Below are positions 50,414-58,611 of a stretch of 64,000 nucleotides of DNA, in pieces (the first letter of the stretch is position 1; each line of letters starts with the position of its first letter). The notes under the pieces are model-generated. The model made no database searches, was not told the origin of the DNA, and worked only from the letters and a program-made list of their open reading frames with translations. The stretch comes from Bacillota bacterium. GTDB lineage: Bacteria; Bacillota; Clostridia; Peptostreptococcales; Anaerovoracaceae. Position numbers and translations under genes: made by a program. The stretch covers positions 1-64,000 of the forward strand of contig JAFPZZ010000035.1 of NCBI GenBank assembly GCA_017417045.1. The letters run 5' to 3'.

Positions 50414-51484
50414 ATGATGGATACTTACAAGATCGCGGTCATAGCAGGAGACGGAATAGGCCCTGAAGTTATAGCTGAAGGCATAAAGGTATTGAACAAG
50501 GCTGCGGAGCTCGACGGAGGCTTCCGCTTTGAATTCACTCATTTTCCCTGGGGCTGCGACTACTATCTCAAAAATGGCGAGATGATGCCGAAGGACGGCA
50601 TCGAGACTCTCTCGAAATTTGACGCTATATTCCTCGGGGCAGTCGGCGATCCCAAGGTGCCGGACCACATCTCGCTATGGGATCTGCTCCTGATAATACG
50701 CAAGAGCTTCGACCAGTACATCAACCTCAGGCCCGTTAAGCTCCTGAAGGGAGCCCCCTGCCCCCTTGCTGGCGTCGGCACCGAGGATATAGATATGACC
50801 TTCATAAGGGAGAATTCCGAGGGTGAATACGCCGGAAGCGGAGCATGGCTCTACAAGGGCAAGCCGAACGAAGTCGTTATACAAAACGGCGTCTTCTCGA
50901 GAATGGGCTGCGAAAGGGTCATAAGGTACGCCTTCGAGCTGGCCAAGAAGGAAAAGAAGACTCTCACCAGCATCAGCAAGGGCAACGCTCTCAACTATTC
51001 CATGGTCTTCTGGGATCAGATATTCGCTGAAGTATCCAAAGAGTATCCTGAGGTCGAAACGCACAAGCTCCTGGTCGACGCCGCGAGCATGTTCATGGTC
51101 AAAGATCCAAAGCGCTTCCAGATAGTCGTTACCTCCAACCTCTTCGGAGACATACTCACCGACCTGGGGGCCGCTATAGCCGGAGGCATGGGCCTCGCCG
51201 CGGGCGCGAACCTCAATCCCGAGAGAAAGTTCCCCTCTATGTTCGAGCCCATCCACGGTTCCGCTCCCGACATAGCCGGCAAGGGTCTCGCGGACCCGCT
51301 CGCCACCATCTGGGCGGCCGCGCAGATGCTCGAGCACTTCGGACGTGAAGACTGGGGCAAGAAGATAGTCGACGGGATCGAGACCATGCTCTGCGAAAGA
51401 AAGACCCTCACGCCAGACCTCGGCGGAAACTCTTCGACTTCCGAAGTCGGCGACGCCTTCTGCAAGCTGATGGAGACTTTCTAG
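50414..51484 (+). CDS. Beta-decarboxylating dehydrogenase, tartrate/D-malate dehydrogenase type
   Basis: NAD-dependent dehydrogenase of 356 residues from the isopropylmalate/isocitrate dehydrogenase family, expected to oxidise and decarboxylate a 2-hydroxy acid. Motifs: AGDGIGPEV (11-19), the substrate segment SLWDLLLIIRKSFDQYINLRP, TFIRENSEGEYAG, the Lys and Asp metal residues in TSISKGNAL and TSNLFGDILTD. The SLWDLLL loop, lacking the GPKW-type leucine loop, fits tartrate dehydrogenase/D-malic enzyme rather than LeuB; no leucine genes are near. Two ATGs (50414, 50417) can start it, with AAAGGATC upstream. Confidence 0.85.
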   Translation: MMDTYKIAVIAGDGIGPEVIAEGIKVLNKAAELDGGFRFEFTHFPWGCDYYLKNGEMMPKDGIETLSKFDAIFLGAVGDPKVPDHISLWDLLLIIRKSFDQYINLRPVKLLKGAPCPLAGVGTEDIDMTFIRENSEGEYAGSGAWLYKGKPNEVVIQNGVFSRMGCERVIRYAFELAKKEKKTLTSISKGNALNYSMVFWDQIFAEVSKEYPEVETHKLLVDAASMFMVKDPKRFQIVVTSNLFGDILTDLGAAIAGGMGLAAGANLNPERKFPSMFEPIHGSAPDIAGKGLADPLATIWAAAQMLEHFGREDWGKKIVDGIETMLCERKTLTPDLGGNSSTSEVGDAFCKLMETF

Positions 51485-51541
51485 AGCTCAAGAATTTCAA
51501 AACTCTATTAAGACTTCAAAAATCCATAGTATAAAAGACTC

Positions 51542-51572
51542 AAGCGCTTCAGAGATCCTGAAGCGCTTTTAA
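51542..51572 (+). terminator. Terminator after the dehydrogenase gene
   Basis: Ten-base stem AAGCGCTTCA / TGAAGCGCTT with a seven-base loop and TTTT. It is followed by 70 bases without a feature up to the LtaS-like stop. Confidence 0.85.
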
Positions 51573-51644
51573 ACAATGCTTATTAGAACAGAGCTTATAG
51601 ACAGTCAAAAGCTTATTATTTGATACTATAATCCAGAAGAGATC

Positions 51645-53519
51645 TTAGGGCAGCTGACCTTCCGAATCATATTCGAGATAGAAGGCTGCCCTTCTCATCT
51701 TCATCAGCAGGCCATAGTTCTCCAAAGTCAGCCCGTCCTCCGCGACAAGGCTGCCCTTCTGCAGATACTTGCCGCTCTCCGACACCACCGAGAGAACGTT
51801 CATGACAGATCTGCTGAGCTTCATGCAGGAGGGGCCGCTCCATCCCATGCGCTCGAATAGTATGTCCATCAGGAAGCATGGCGAGACAGAAGGCCCCTCG
51901 CCGGTGCAGTCGCTGCCGATGATCTTTCTTGCCGTCTCGTTTGCCCAGATCAGATATTCAGTGCCGTAATAATTGTAAAAGCTCTCGTCGCTTTCGGAAT
52001 CGAAGTCTATACCCAGCTCCGCGTATACCTGGCTCTGGTCTCCCAGCCAGGGCTTGTGGTCGCCGAAGAAGAGCAGAACGACTGGTTCATAGTAGTCCCT
52101 GAATCGCTCCGTCATCTCAAGCATGCGCTCCGACGTATCCTCTATGCCCTTGAGATAGTTGTTGATTATCATATAGGAGCTCTCGGAAAGCACTCCCGAA
52201 GGCACGTATTCTTTTTCGAAATTCTTTTCCCCGGCAGAGTACGGACCGTGGTTCTGATAGGTCACGTTGAAGGAGAATACAGGGCTTCCGCCTTCGATGA
52301 TATCGCAGGCCATGTCGCCTATCTCCGGGAGCAGTATCGCGTCGCCGCTGGGCCAGGAAGTATATTTGATATAATGATCGTCCAGGAAGAAGTATTCGGA
52401 GAAACCCAGATTTCTGTTTACGTTGATCCTGTTATAGAAATCCGCGTAGCCTGAATGAGAGCCCGTGGTCTTGTAGCCCTGGGTCTCGAACCAGCGGGCG
52501 TAGCTCCAGCTTGTCTGCCTGAGATTTCCTATCGAAGGGAAACCCGTTACTACACATCTTTCGGTATCGATGGTCCCCCCTCCGAAAACGTTCACTACGA
52601 GCCTGCCGGTATAGCTCTCTGCCTGAAGCTTATGATATGCCTCGTATGGATCTTCTCCGCTTATCTTGTCGGTATAGGCCGAAAGGTCGCTGTATGCTTC
52701 GAACATCACGGCTATGACGTTTATTCGCTTATCCTTGGGGATGTCATCGTTCCTGTATCCCGACAGGATCTCCCTGGCCTCTTCCTCGCTGTATCCGTCA
52801 GGGGCCTTGGGGACGGCGTCCTTTATGCTGTGGATGAAGGGATACATGCTCCCGCGCGAAAAGAACTGGTTGTTTTCGAACCACATATTGAGCTCGTCCC
52901 AGACCTCGAAGCTGTCATAGAGCTCGTCGCTTCTGTATATTGCGAAATATGAGCCTAAGCTAAGCGCGATCAGCAGCAAAAACAGTATGAGCCGCGTCAT
53001 AAAGCGCGGAAATTCCCTGCGTTTTTTGAAGATGGCTCCGATCACCAGGGTTCCGAGTATCACGAGGAAGGCCGAGAGCAGTATCTGCCAGGTGATGAAG
53101 ATATACTGTCCGCTCATCTTGGCTGCGTCTTTGAGTATGAATACGTCCCCGGCGTAGACAGGATCGTTTCTGGCCATTATCTTCCAGAAGACTCCCCATG
53201 AATAGGCCAGGCAGAAGAGCCCGGAGAGCAGGAAAGCTATCCAGGCCTTGCAGAATACGCACCAGAGCAGGAGTATCAGGATAACGAAGGGCGCCGTGTT
53301 AAGAGCGACCAGGACGGGCTGCGAGAGCAGGTACTGCAGGAGCGGGATCTTGTAGCTTCCAGTACCGAAGTACATGCTCATAAGGCCAAGCCCTATCCCC
53401 GCCGCGGTCAATAAAACGAAGGCAAGTATCGCAAAGAGAGCGCGGGATCCCTTCCCTGCGCTCTCAGCGCTGTTTTTAAGCTTCTTTTTTTCGTTGGTTT
53501 TCGTATCTTTTGGCGCCAT
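51645..53519 (-). CDS. LtaS-like sulfatase-family phosphoglycerol transferase
   Basis: Membrane enzyme of 624 residues: five hydrophobic segments in the first 215 residues, then an extracellular alkaline phosphatase/sulfatase fold. The nucleophile Thr lies in GGGTIDTERCVVTGFPS, metal-binding positions in SHSGYADFYNR, TYQNHGPYS and LLFFGDHKPWLG. The family adds glycerol phosphate or other phospho-groups to cell-envelope polymers such as lipoteichoic acid. The long basic N terminus (KDTKTNEKKKLKNS) is cytoplasmic. It is 19 bases downstream of the MATE gene at 53539, likely in the same transcript. Confidence 0.88.
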   Translation of the reverse strand: MAPKDTKTNEKKKLKNSAESAGKGSRALFAILAFVLLTAAGIGLGLMSMYFGTGSYKIPLLQYLLSQPVLVALNTAPFVILILLLWCVFCKAWIAFLLSGLFCLAYSWGVFWKIMARNDPVYAGDVFILKDAAKMSGQYIFITWQILLSAFLVILGTLVIGAIFKKRREFPRFMTRLILFLLLIALSLGSYFAIYRSDELYDSFEVWDELNMWFENNQFFSRGSMYPFIHSIKDAVPKAPDGYSEEEAREILSGYRNDDIPKDKRINVIAVMFEAYSDLSAYTDKISGEDPYEAYHKLQAESYTGRLVVNVFGGGTIDTERCVVTGFPSIGNLRQTSWSYARWFETQGYKTTGSHSGYADFYNRINVNRNLGFSEYFFLDDHYIKYTSWPSGDAILLPEIGDMACDIIEGGSPVFSFNVTYQNHGPYSAGEKNFEKEYVPSGVLSESSYMIINNYLKGIEDTSERMLEMTERFRDYYEPVVLLFFGDHKPWLGDQSQVYAELGIDFDSESDESFYNYYGTEYLIWANETARKIIGSDCTGEGPSVSPCFLMDILFERMGWSGPSCMKLSRSVMNVLSVVSESGKYLQKGSLVAEDGLTLENYGLLMKMRRAAFYLEYDSEGQLP

Positions 53520-53538
53520 CTATCTTAAGTTAGGTTCT

Positions 53539-54927
53539 TTAGTTGGAATCCCCGCCCGCGACGTCTTCGGCCTGCGCCTGCTCTTTTACGGCCTGCATAT
53601 CCTTTTTCCTGTAGTAGAAATAAGGGATCATAACGAAGAGACTGCCGAAGCCCCAGCCCACAGGCAGGCAATAAGCTACAGCCAGCGGCGTGTACATCAC
53701 CTTGCTGATGATGAACAGGTACAGCTGCCTCATGCCAATAAGACCCGCGAGAGTGGCGATGGTGACCGGCATCGAGCGCTTCATGGCCCTGAGCGTGCCT
53801 CCGAACGTAGTCAGCGGTATCATCACGAACCTTGTGAGAGTGACGCCCCTGAGCATATGGACAGCGACCTCTTTCATCGCCATATCCTTGCCAAAGATGC
53901 TCATGAGCGGATCGGCGAAGACAAAGAGCAGCGAAGGAAGTATTATGCATATCACTACGGCAACGAGACTGCCTATGCGGTTGCCCTTGTAAGCCCTCTC
54001 TATCTGCTTCGCTCCGGCGTTCTGCCCTACAAAGGTCGTGACCGCGGAGCCCATGGCCATCATGGCGGATTCGAGCAGAGTGTTTATCTTGTTGAACATT
54101 ACCCAGCCGCCGAGGACTATGCTTCCAAGACCGTTTACATAACCAACCATTATGATATTGGCAAACTGGTTGAGAGCGTTCTGCACTCCGTTTGGGGTGC
54201 CGACCTGAAGAACGTCCTTATATATCTCGGCGGAGGGCATCTTCTCCCTGAATCTGAAGCCGTAAGGCTCGTCCGTCCTCACGATTATCATGAAGCAGAG
54301 CAGCGCGGAGAGGGCCTGCGCCAAAACCGTGGCGTAGGCTACGCCGTCAACTCCCCTCTTGAACACCAGTACGAAGATGAGATCGAGAACTATATTGAGC
54401 AGCGAAGAGAATATCAGCAGGTAGAAAGGCCTTGTCGAATCCCCTACTGCCCTCAGTATTCCCGTCAGGGCGTTGTACATAGTAAGCCCGAGCAGCCCGG
54501 CGAAGTATATCTTCAGATATGTCGAAGAAAGCGGGAAGACCTCTTCCGGCGTCGACATGAGCCTTAAAAGAGGATCTGTGAGCAGCACGCCTATAACAGA
54601 GATCAGCGCGCCGAAGAAGAGCGAGAGGAATATCACTCCCCTGACGCTCTCGTGGAGCTTTTGATCGTCCTTCTCGCCGAAGCGCCTGGCCACGACTACG
54701 GTGCAGCCCACGGATATGCCGCCGAAGAAGCCGACCATCATCTTTATGATGTTGGAAGTGCAGCCGACGGCCTCCATCGCGAGCGAGCTCACGAGGTTTC
54801 CCAGTATGATCGAATCGGCCGTATTGTAAAGATGCTGGAACAGCTGGCCGAGAAATATCGGCAGTCCGAATTTGAGCAGCATCAGGGCCACCGGCCCCTG
54901 CGTCATATCCAGCGATTTTCTTTTCAT
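53539..54927 (-). CDS. MATE family exporter
   Basis: Exporter of 462 residues with about 12 membrane segments. N-terminal signature ALMLLKFGLPIFLGQLFQHLYNTADSIILGNLV and the internal ALTGILRAVGDSTRPF and GGWVMFNKINTLLESA identify the family; it is closest in pattern to the copy at 3297. A hairpin at 54929-54957 occludes or presents the Shine-Dalgarno region (GGGCGG) right before the ATG. The LtaS-like gene follows 19 bases later, suggesting a cell-envelope link, though this is inference. Confidence 0.9.
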   Translation of the reverse strand: MKRKSLDMTQGPVALMLLKFGLPIFLGQLFQHLYNTADSIILGNLVSSLAMEAVGCTSNIIKMMVGFFGGISVGCTVVVARRFGEKDDQKLHESVRGVIFLSLFFGALISVIGVLLTDPLLRLMSTPEEVFPLSSTYLKIYFAGLLGLTMYNALTGILRAVGDSTRPFYLLIFSSLLNIVLDLIFVLVFKRGVDGVAYATVLAQALSALLCFMIIVRTDEPYGFRFREKMPSAEIYKDVLQVGTPNGVQNALNQFANIIMVGYVNGLGSIVLGGWVMFNKINTLLESAMMAMGSAVTTFVGQNAGAKQIERAYKGNRIGSLVAVVICIILPSLLFVFADPLMSIFGKDMAMKEVAVHMLRGVTLTRFVMIPLTTFGGTLRAMKRSMPVTIATLAGLIGMRQLYLFIISKVMYTPLAVAYCLPVGWGFGSLFVMIPYFYYRKKDMQAVKEQAQAEDVAGGDSN

Positions 54928-54928
54928 A

Positions 54929-54957
54929 AAGCGCCGCCCTTTGCTGCGGAGGCGCTT
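54929..54957 (-). promoter_or_regulatory. Hairpin abutting the start codon of a MATE gene
   Basis: Stem AAGCGCC / GGCGCTT with the GGGCGG ribosome-binding region in its loop and 3' arm, one base before the ATG. It could set translation of the MATE gene. Confidence 0.45.
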
Positions 54958-54980
54958 CCGCTCTGCTTTATGCAGTAGTA

Positions 54981-55020
54981 AGCGTCCGCGCAGTTCGATC
55001 CCGCGGAGAAGCGTCCGCGC
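54981..55020. repeat. Short direct repeat
   Basis: AGCGTCCGCGC occurs at 54981-54991 and again at 55010-55020, in the gap between fbp and the MATE gene. No function is apparent. Confidence 0.5.
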
Positions 55021-55034
55021 CGCATCATCAAACC

Positions 55035-56996
55035 TTACTTGCCCTGACTTATGATGCCTTCTCTGTAAGCCTCGAGCAGAAGCTGCAGATCGTCTATCTG
55101 CTTCTGGAGCACCCTGCCGTCGTCGGTATCCTTGTTGTACATGCGCTTGCTGACGTCTTCCTTTGCCACCTGCGTGGAAAGTATATCGAGCTCCTCTTCA
55201 ACGGCCATCTGCTTGCTTACGAAGGGCTCGTGCGCTGAAAGTATGAAGCCCCATGAATTCTGGACGAGAGAATAGCCCGCTATACCTGTAGTCTTCTGAT
55301 AGGCCTTGGCGAAGCCTCCGTCTATTATGAAGGCTCTGCCGCCGGCGTGGACCGGATTTCTGCCCTTCTTTACTGGCACGTGGCCGTTGATGATGACGCC
55401 GTTTTCCGAGTCTCCGCCAAGCTCCGCGAGTATCATCTCCACGACCGCGGGGTCTTCCATCTGGGCGTAATAAGGATTCGAAGGCTCCTTGTGAGTCTCC
55501 GGATCGCTGATGTACATGCGCTCGAAGGTGGTTATGCGCTTTTTGCCGAAAAGCGGAGACTTGTAGCCGCACCACAGATACCAGAAGAAGTCTATTCCCC
55601 TCTCCTTGTCCTTGGAACTGCTCGAGCCGAAATAACCGGTCCTGACGAGCCTCTCGCAGTAATCGAACCAGGCCTTGCCCTTCCTCGGGCCGTCGGTCGT
55701 GTTGATAGTATCGAGCTCTCCGTCCTCAGTCATGGGCATTATCGCGTGGAAGAGAACGTTCCCGTTTACGACCTTGTAGAGACTGCCCTTGGCGAAGAGG
55801 AATCTGATGTGCTCCTGCAGTATGCGGCTCTCCCTGAAGGCCTGCTCGAGCCTGTCTATCACTGCCTGCTCCTCATCCGTCAGCCTGTACGGATCCGCAG
55901 GATCCAGCGTCGGGAAGTTGCAGGTATCCAGCGGATATTCCTTGCCGCAGACCATGACTGTCTGTCTTTCCTGATCTATGCTTCCAAGGAGCATCTGATC
56001 TTCCATATTGTAGTTCGGATGCCTCGATATGAGCTGTCCTTCGAGCTTGAACTGTATGATGGATATGGCCTTTCCTATCTTTCTCAGGGACTCCATATCG
56101 GTGTCGTGCATGGCGTCCATTATCGATACGGCAGCCTTGAAGTCCGTGCAGGGATCGTCCGCGTAGGTCTTGAGGGCGAAGGTGATCAGAGGCCTGAGGC
56201 TTATGCCGTAGCCAACTTCGAGCGTATGCAGGTTGTCGTACCTGGTGCATATCCTGATGACGTTGGCTATGCAGGCCTTATTTCCCGCCGCGGCTCCCAT
56301 CCAGAGTATGTCGTGGTTGCCCCACTGTATATCCACGCTGTGATGCTTCATCAGAGCTCCCAGCACCTGGTCTCCGCCCGCGCCCCTGTCGAATAGGTCT
56401 CCGACTATGTGCAGCCTGAAGACCGCGAGCCTGACTATCAGGTCGCATATGTCTACGATAAAGCTGTCCGCGGCTCCCACCTCGATGATGGACCTTACTA
56501 TATCCCTCTTGTGGCTGGCCCTTCCCCGTGGATCGTCGCTCTCTCCGTAGAGCAGCTCTTCGATTATGTAAGCGTAATCCCTGGGCATACGCTTCCTGAC
56601 GTAGGACCTGGTGTATTTGAACGATACCCTGCGTGTGAACCTGATGAGGTTTCTGAGAGTCTTCTCGTAGAACGAATTGAGGTCTTCGGCCTCCTCCTTG
56701 AGTATCTTGAGCTTCTCCTTGGGATAATAGATGAGGGTCGCGAGCTTCTTCCTCTCCTCCTCGGGCAGCTCCGGGAAGATCTCGTCGAGCCTCATTTTTA
56801 TAGTTCCCGAAGCGTTCCTGAGGATATGATAAAACGCTTCATATTCTCCGTGTATATCGCTCATGAAGTGCTCGGTCCCCTTGGGAAGATTGAGTATAGC
56901 GTTGAGGTTGATTATCTCCGAAGCCGCTTCTCTTTCCGTTGGAAATTCCTTAGCCAGCAATCTGAGATATTTGAGATCCTTTTCACTTGCCTGCAT
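55035..56996 (-). CDS. fbp: Fructose-1,6-bisphosphatase class III
   Basis: Gluconeogenic phosphatase of 653 residues, the Mn-dependent class found in Bacillota. The metallophosphoesterase motifs are SDIHGEYEAF (about 45), GDLFDRGAGGDQVL (about 217), WGNHDILWMGAAAG (about 240) and GHVPVKKGRNPVHAGG near the C terminus. The unusual length and the Ala/Lys/Arg-rich helical insert (KKLATLIYYPKEKLKILKEEAED) are normal for class III. ATG 56996 follows GAAAGGACCC. Divergent from aroA; followed by the MATE gene on the same strand. Confidence 0.95.
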   Translation of the reverse strand: MQASEKDLKYLRLLAKEFPTEREAASEIINLNAILNLPKGTEHFMSDIHGEYEAFYHILRNASGTIKMRLDEIFPELPEEERKKLATLIYYPKEKLKILKEEAEDLNSFYEKTLRNLIRFTRRVSFKYTRSYVRKRMPRDYAYIIEELLYGESDDPRGRASHKRDIVRSIIEVGAADSFIVDICDLIVRLAVFRLHIVGDLFDRGAGGDQVLGALMKHHSVDIQWGNHDILWMGAAAGNKACIANVIRICTRYDNLHTLEVGYGISLRPLITFALKTYADDPCTDFKAAVSIMDAMHDTDMESLRKIGKAISIIQFKLEGQLISRHPNYNMEDQMLLGSIDQERQTVMVCGKEYPLDTCNFPTLDPADPYRLTDEEQAVIDRLEQAFRESRILQEHIRFLFAKGSLYKVVNGNVLFHAIMPMTEDGELDTINTTDGPRKGKAWFDYCERLVRTGYFGSSSSKDKERGIDFFWYLWCGYKSPLFGKKRITTFERMYISDPETHKEPSNPYYAQMEDPAVVEMILAELGGDSENGVIINGHVPVKKGRNPVHAGGRAFIIDGGFAKAYQKTTGIAGYSLVQNSWGFILSAHEPFVSKQMAVEEELDILSTQVAKEDVSKRMYNKDTDDGRVLQKQIDDLQLLLEAYREGIISQGK

Positions 56997-57079
56997 GACT
57001 GGGTCCTTTCGATAGATATAAGGGACATTTTTATTCAGTATATCACATGTTCAGCCTCGAGGCGCAGAGCAAACGCAAA

Positions 57080-57108
57080 TTGACTTGAAGCCCCGCTCTT
57101 CGTATAAT
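57080..57108 (+). promoter_or_regulatory. Promoter placing the aroA start at +1
   Basis: TTGACT (57080-57085) and a perfect TATAAT (57103-57108) are exactly 17 bases apart. The aroA ATG at 57115 begins seven bases after the -10 hexamer, just where transcription should start. Confidence 0.75.
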
Positions 57109-57114
57109 TATTGC

Positions 57115-58359
57115 ATGATCAGGATTTATCCATCGGTTTTCAGAGGAAATATAACGGCCCCTGCTTCAAAGGACGTTGCGCAGAGGCTTCTTTTTGCGTC
57201 TTCCCTGCCTCCGACTCCGACTACGGTAGAGAACGTGCCCTCCTGCAGGGACGTGGATACAGCGATAGAATGCCTGGAGCGCTTCGGCTGCAGGATAAAC
57301 AGGAGCGGCTCGGACGTATATATAGAGCCATTCCCAAAGACCAGTCCTGCGGCAGTGCTGAACCTCGATTTCGGCCAGAGCGACGCAGCGGCCTGCATGT
57401 CGCTCGCGCTCGCGGCTTCCTACGGCTACAGGGTGAACTGCAGAGCGTCCGAGATACTCACAAAGAGGCATATGCTTCCACTTACCAGCAGGATGGCTCT
57501 AAGAGGAGTCACGCTGAGCAGCTTTTCTCTTCCCCTTGAGATGCAGGGCCGGCTCGAAGGCGGCTCGTACAGCTTCAAGGGAGACGAGGGATCGCAGTTC
57601 ATCTCTGCCTTCATGATGGCGCTCCCGCTCCTTCGCGCCGACAGCAGCATCAGGATAAACGGCGAGCTCTACGACGAAGAACTGGTCCGTTCCACCATCT
57701 CAGTTCTCTCCTCCTTCGGGATAAAGACCGAAGAGGTCCCCGGGGGCTGGGATGTAAAGGGCGGCCAGATCTATGAATCTCCAGGCAGCATAGTATGCGA
57801 GAACGACTGGGCGCTGGCCTCTTCGTGGATATGCGCCGCTGCCCTTTCGGCTCCCTCGGGCGGAGATATTACGGTCGGAGGGCTTCGCGAGGACTCGGCT
57901 CAGAGATATAGAAATATCTCCCCTCTCATAGCTCTGATCTCCCAGGATTTCAAGGAGATAGAGATAGACCTCAAGGACGCTCCGGATCTCGCGACCATAG
58001 TCTGCGCGGCGGCCTACTTTAAGCGGGCCAAGATCAGGATAAACGGTGTTCCTGAGCTCAGGGAACGCGAGACCAACAGGCTCCGCACCATGTCGGCTGT
58101 ACTGGGCGAGCTCGGCTGCAGGACCGAATATACGGATTCGTCTATAAGCGTCGACGCTGCCGACAGGCCGGATCATACGGCTTCTACGGTAGTGGACTGC
58201 AGGCAGGATCCCTGGATCTTCCTCAGCTTCGCCCTCTGCGGAGGCGTAATGGACGGACCTATCATACTGAGCGATGAAAGATACATAAGCAAGATATATG
58301 AGGACTTTCTCCGCGACTACGCCGCGCTCGGAGGATCGTTCGAACCCGTGAGCAAATAA
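57115..58359 (+). CDS. aroA: 3-phosphoshikimate 1-carboxyvinyltransferase (EPSP synthase), divergent
   Basis: Enzyme of the shikimate pathway joining phosphoenolpyruvate and shikimate 3-phosphate (414 residues). Conserved elements include Lys 19 and Arg 24 in PASKDVAQRLL, SQF in GSQFISAF, the Asp in APDLATIV, E-T-N-R in RERETNRLRTM and SKIYEDF. The PEP loop is altered: where Escherichia coli has G-N-A-G96-T-A-M-R100, this protein has G-Q-S-D-A-A-A-C. The start at 57115 has no Shine-Dalgarno site, and the promoter implies a leaderless mRNA; the longer frame begins with TTG inside the promoter. No other aro gene is adjacent. Confidence 0.85.
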   Translation: MIRIYPSVFRGNITAPASKDVAQRLLFASSLPPTPTTVENVPSCRDVDTAIECLERFGCRINRSGSDVYIEPFPKTSPAAVLNLDFGQSDAAACMSLALAASYGYRVNCRASEILTKRHMLPLTSRMALRGVTLSSFSLPLEMQGRLEGGSYSFKGDEGSQFISAFMMALPLLRADSSIRINGELYDEELVRSTISVLSSFGIKTEEVPGGWDVKGGQIYESPGSIVCENDWALASSWICAAALSAPSGGDITVGGLREDSAQRYRNISPLIALISQDFKEIEIDLKDAPDLATIVCAAAYFKRAKIRINGVPELRERETNRLRTMSAVLGELGCRTEYTDSSISVDAADRPDHTASTVVDCRQDPWIFLSFALCGGVMDGPIILSDERYISKIYEDFLRDYAALGGSFEPVSK

Positions 58360-58433
58360 TAGCGTATGGATTTACCCTACGATATATTGGATCGATATAG
58401 TTCGCAGCTCCTATATAATGAAATAAAACTGCC

Positions 58434-58472
58434 AAAAGAGAGATCTTCCGCTTGACGGAGCATCTCTCTTTT
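58434..58472 (+). terminator. Terminator after aroA
   Basis: Eleven-base stem AAAAGAGAGAT / ATCTCTCTTTT with an inner TTCCG/CGGAG helix. The pyrR promoter begins inside its loop. Confidence 0.85.
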
Positions 58473-58480
58473 GTTAATAT
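58452..58480 (+). promoter_or_regulatory. pyrR-uraA promoter
   Basis: TTGACG (58452-58457) and TAATAT (58475-58480) with 17-base spacing; the start would be near 58487, upstream of the attenuator. A stronger TATAAT at 58414 lacks a -35 at the right distance. Confidence 0.45.
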
Positions 58481-58508
58481 CGATCCAGCAAAAGAAAATC
58501 TTTAAGTT

Positions 58509-58600
58509 GGTACAGAGAGACCGACAAGGTTGACACATGATCTGCACTTCTTATGCGGAGGATCACGAAGTCTTGTCGGTACGGCAGGACGATTTTTTTT
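58509..58600 (+). promoter_or_regulatory. PyrR-responsive transcription attenuator
   Basis: Three mutually exclusive structures are visible. The PyrR-binding hairpin is GGTACAGAGAGACC (58509-58522), closely like the known loop with CAGAGAG. The antiterminator pairs ACCGACAAG (58520-58528) with CTTGTCGGT (58572-58580). The terminator pairs GTCTTGTC (58570-58577) with GGCAGGAC (58583-58590) and ends in eight T (58593-58600). PyrR bound with UMP would hide the antiterminator arm and allow termination. The T run directly abuts the AGGAGG of pyrR. Confidence 0.85.
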
Positions 58601-58611
58601 AGGAGGATGAA

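Noticed and set aside
53374..54567. Plus-strand frame of 397 codons opposite the MATE and LtaS-like genes
   Set aside because: It spans two real genes antisense and is rich in His, Arg and Glu without any motif.
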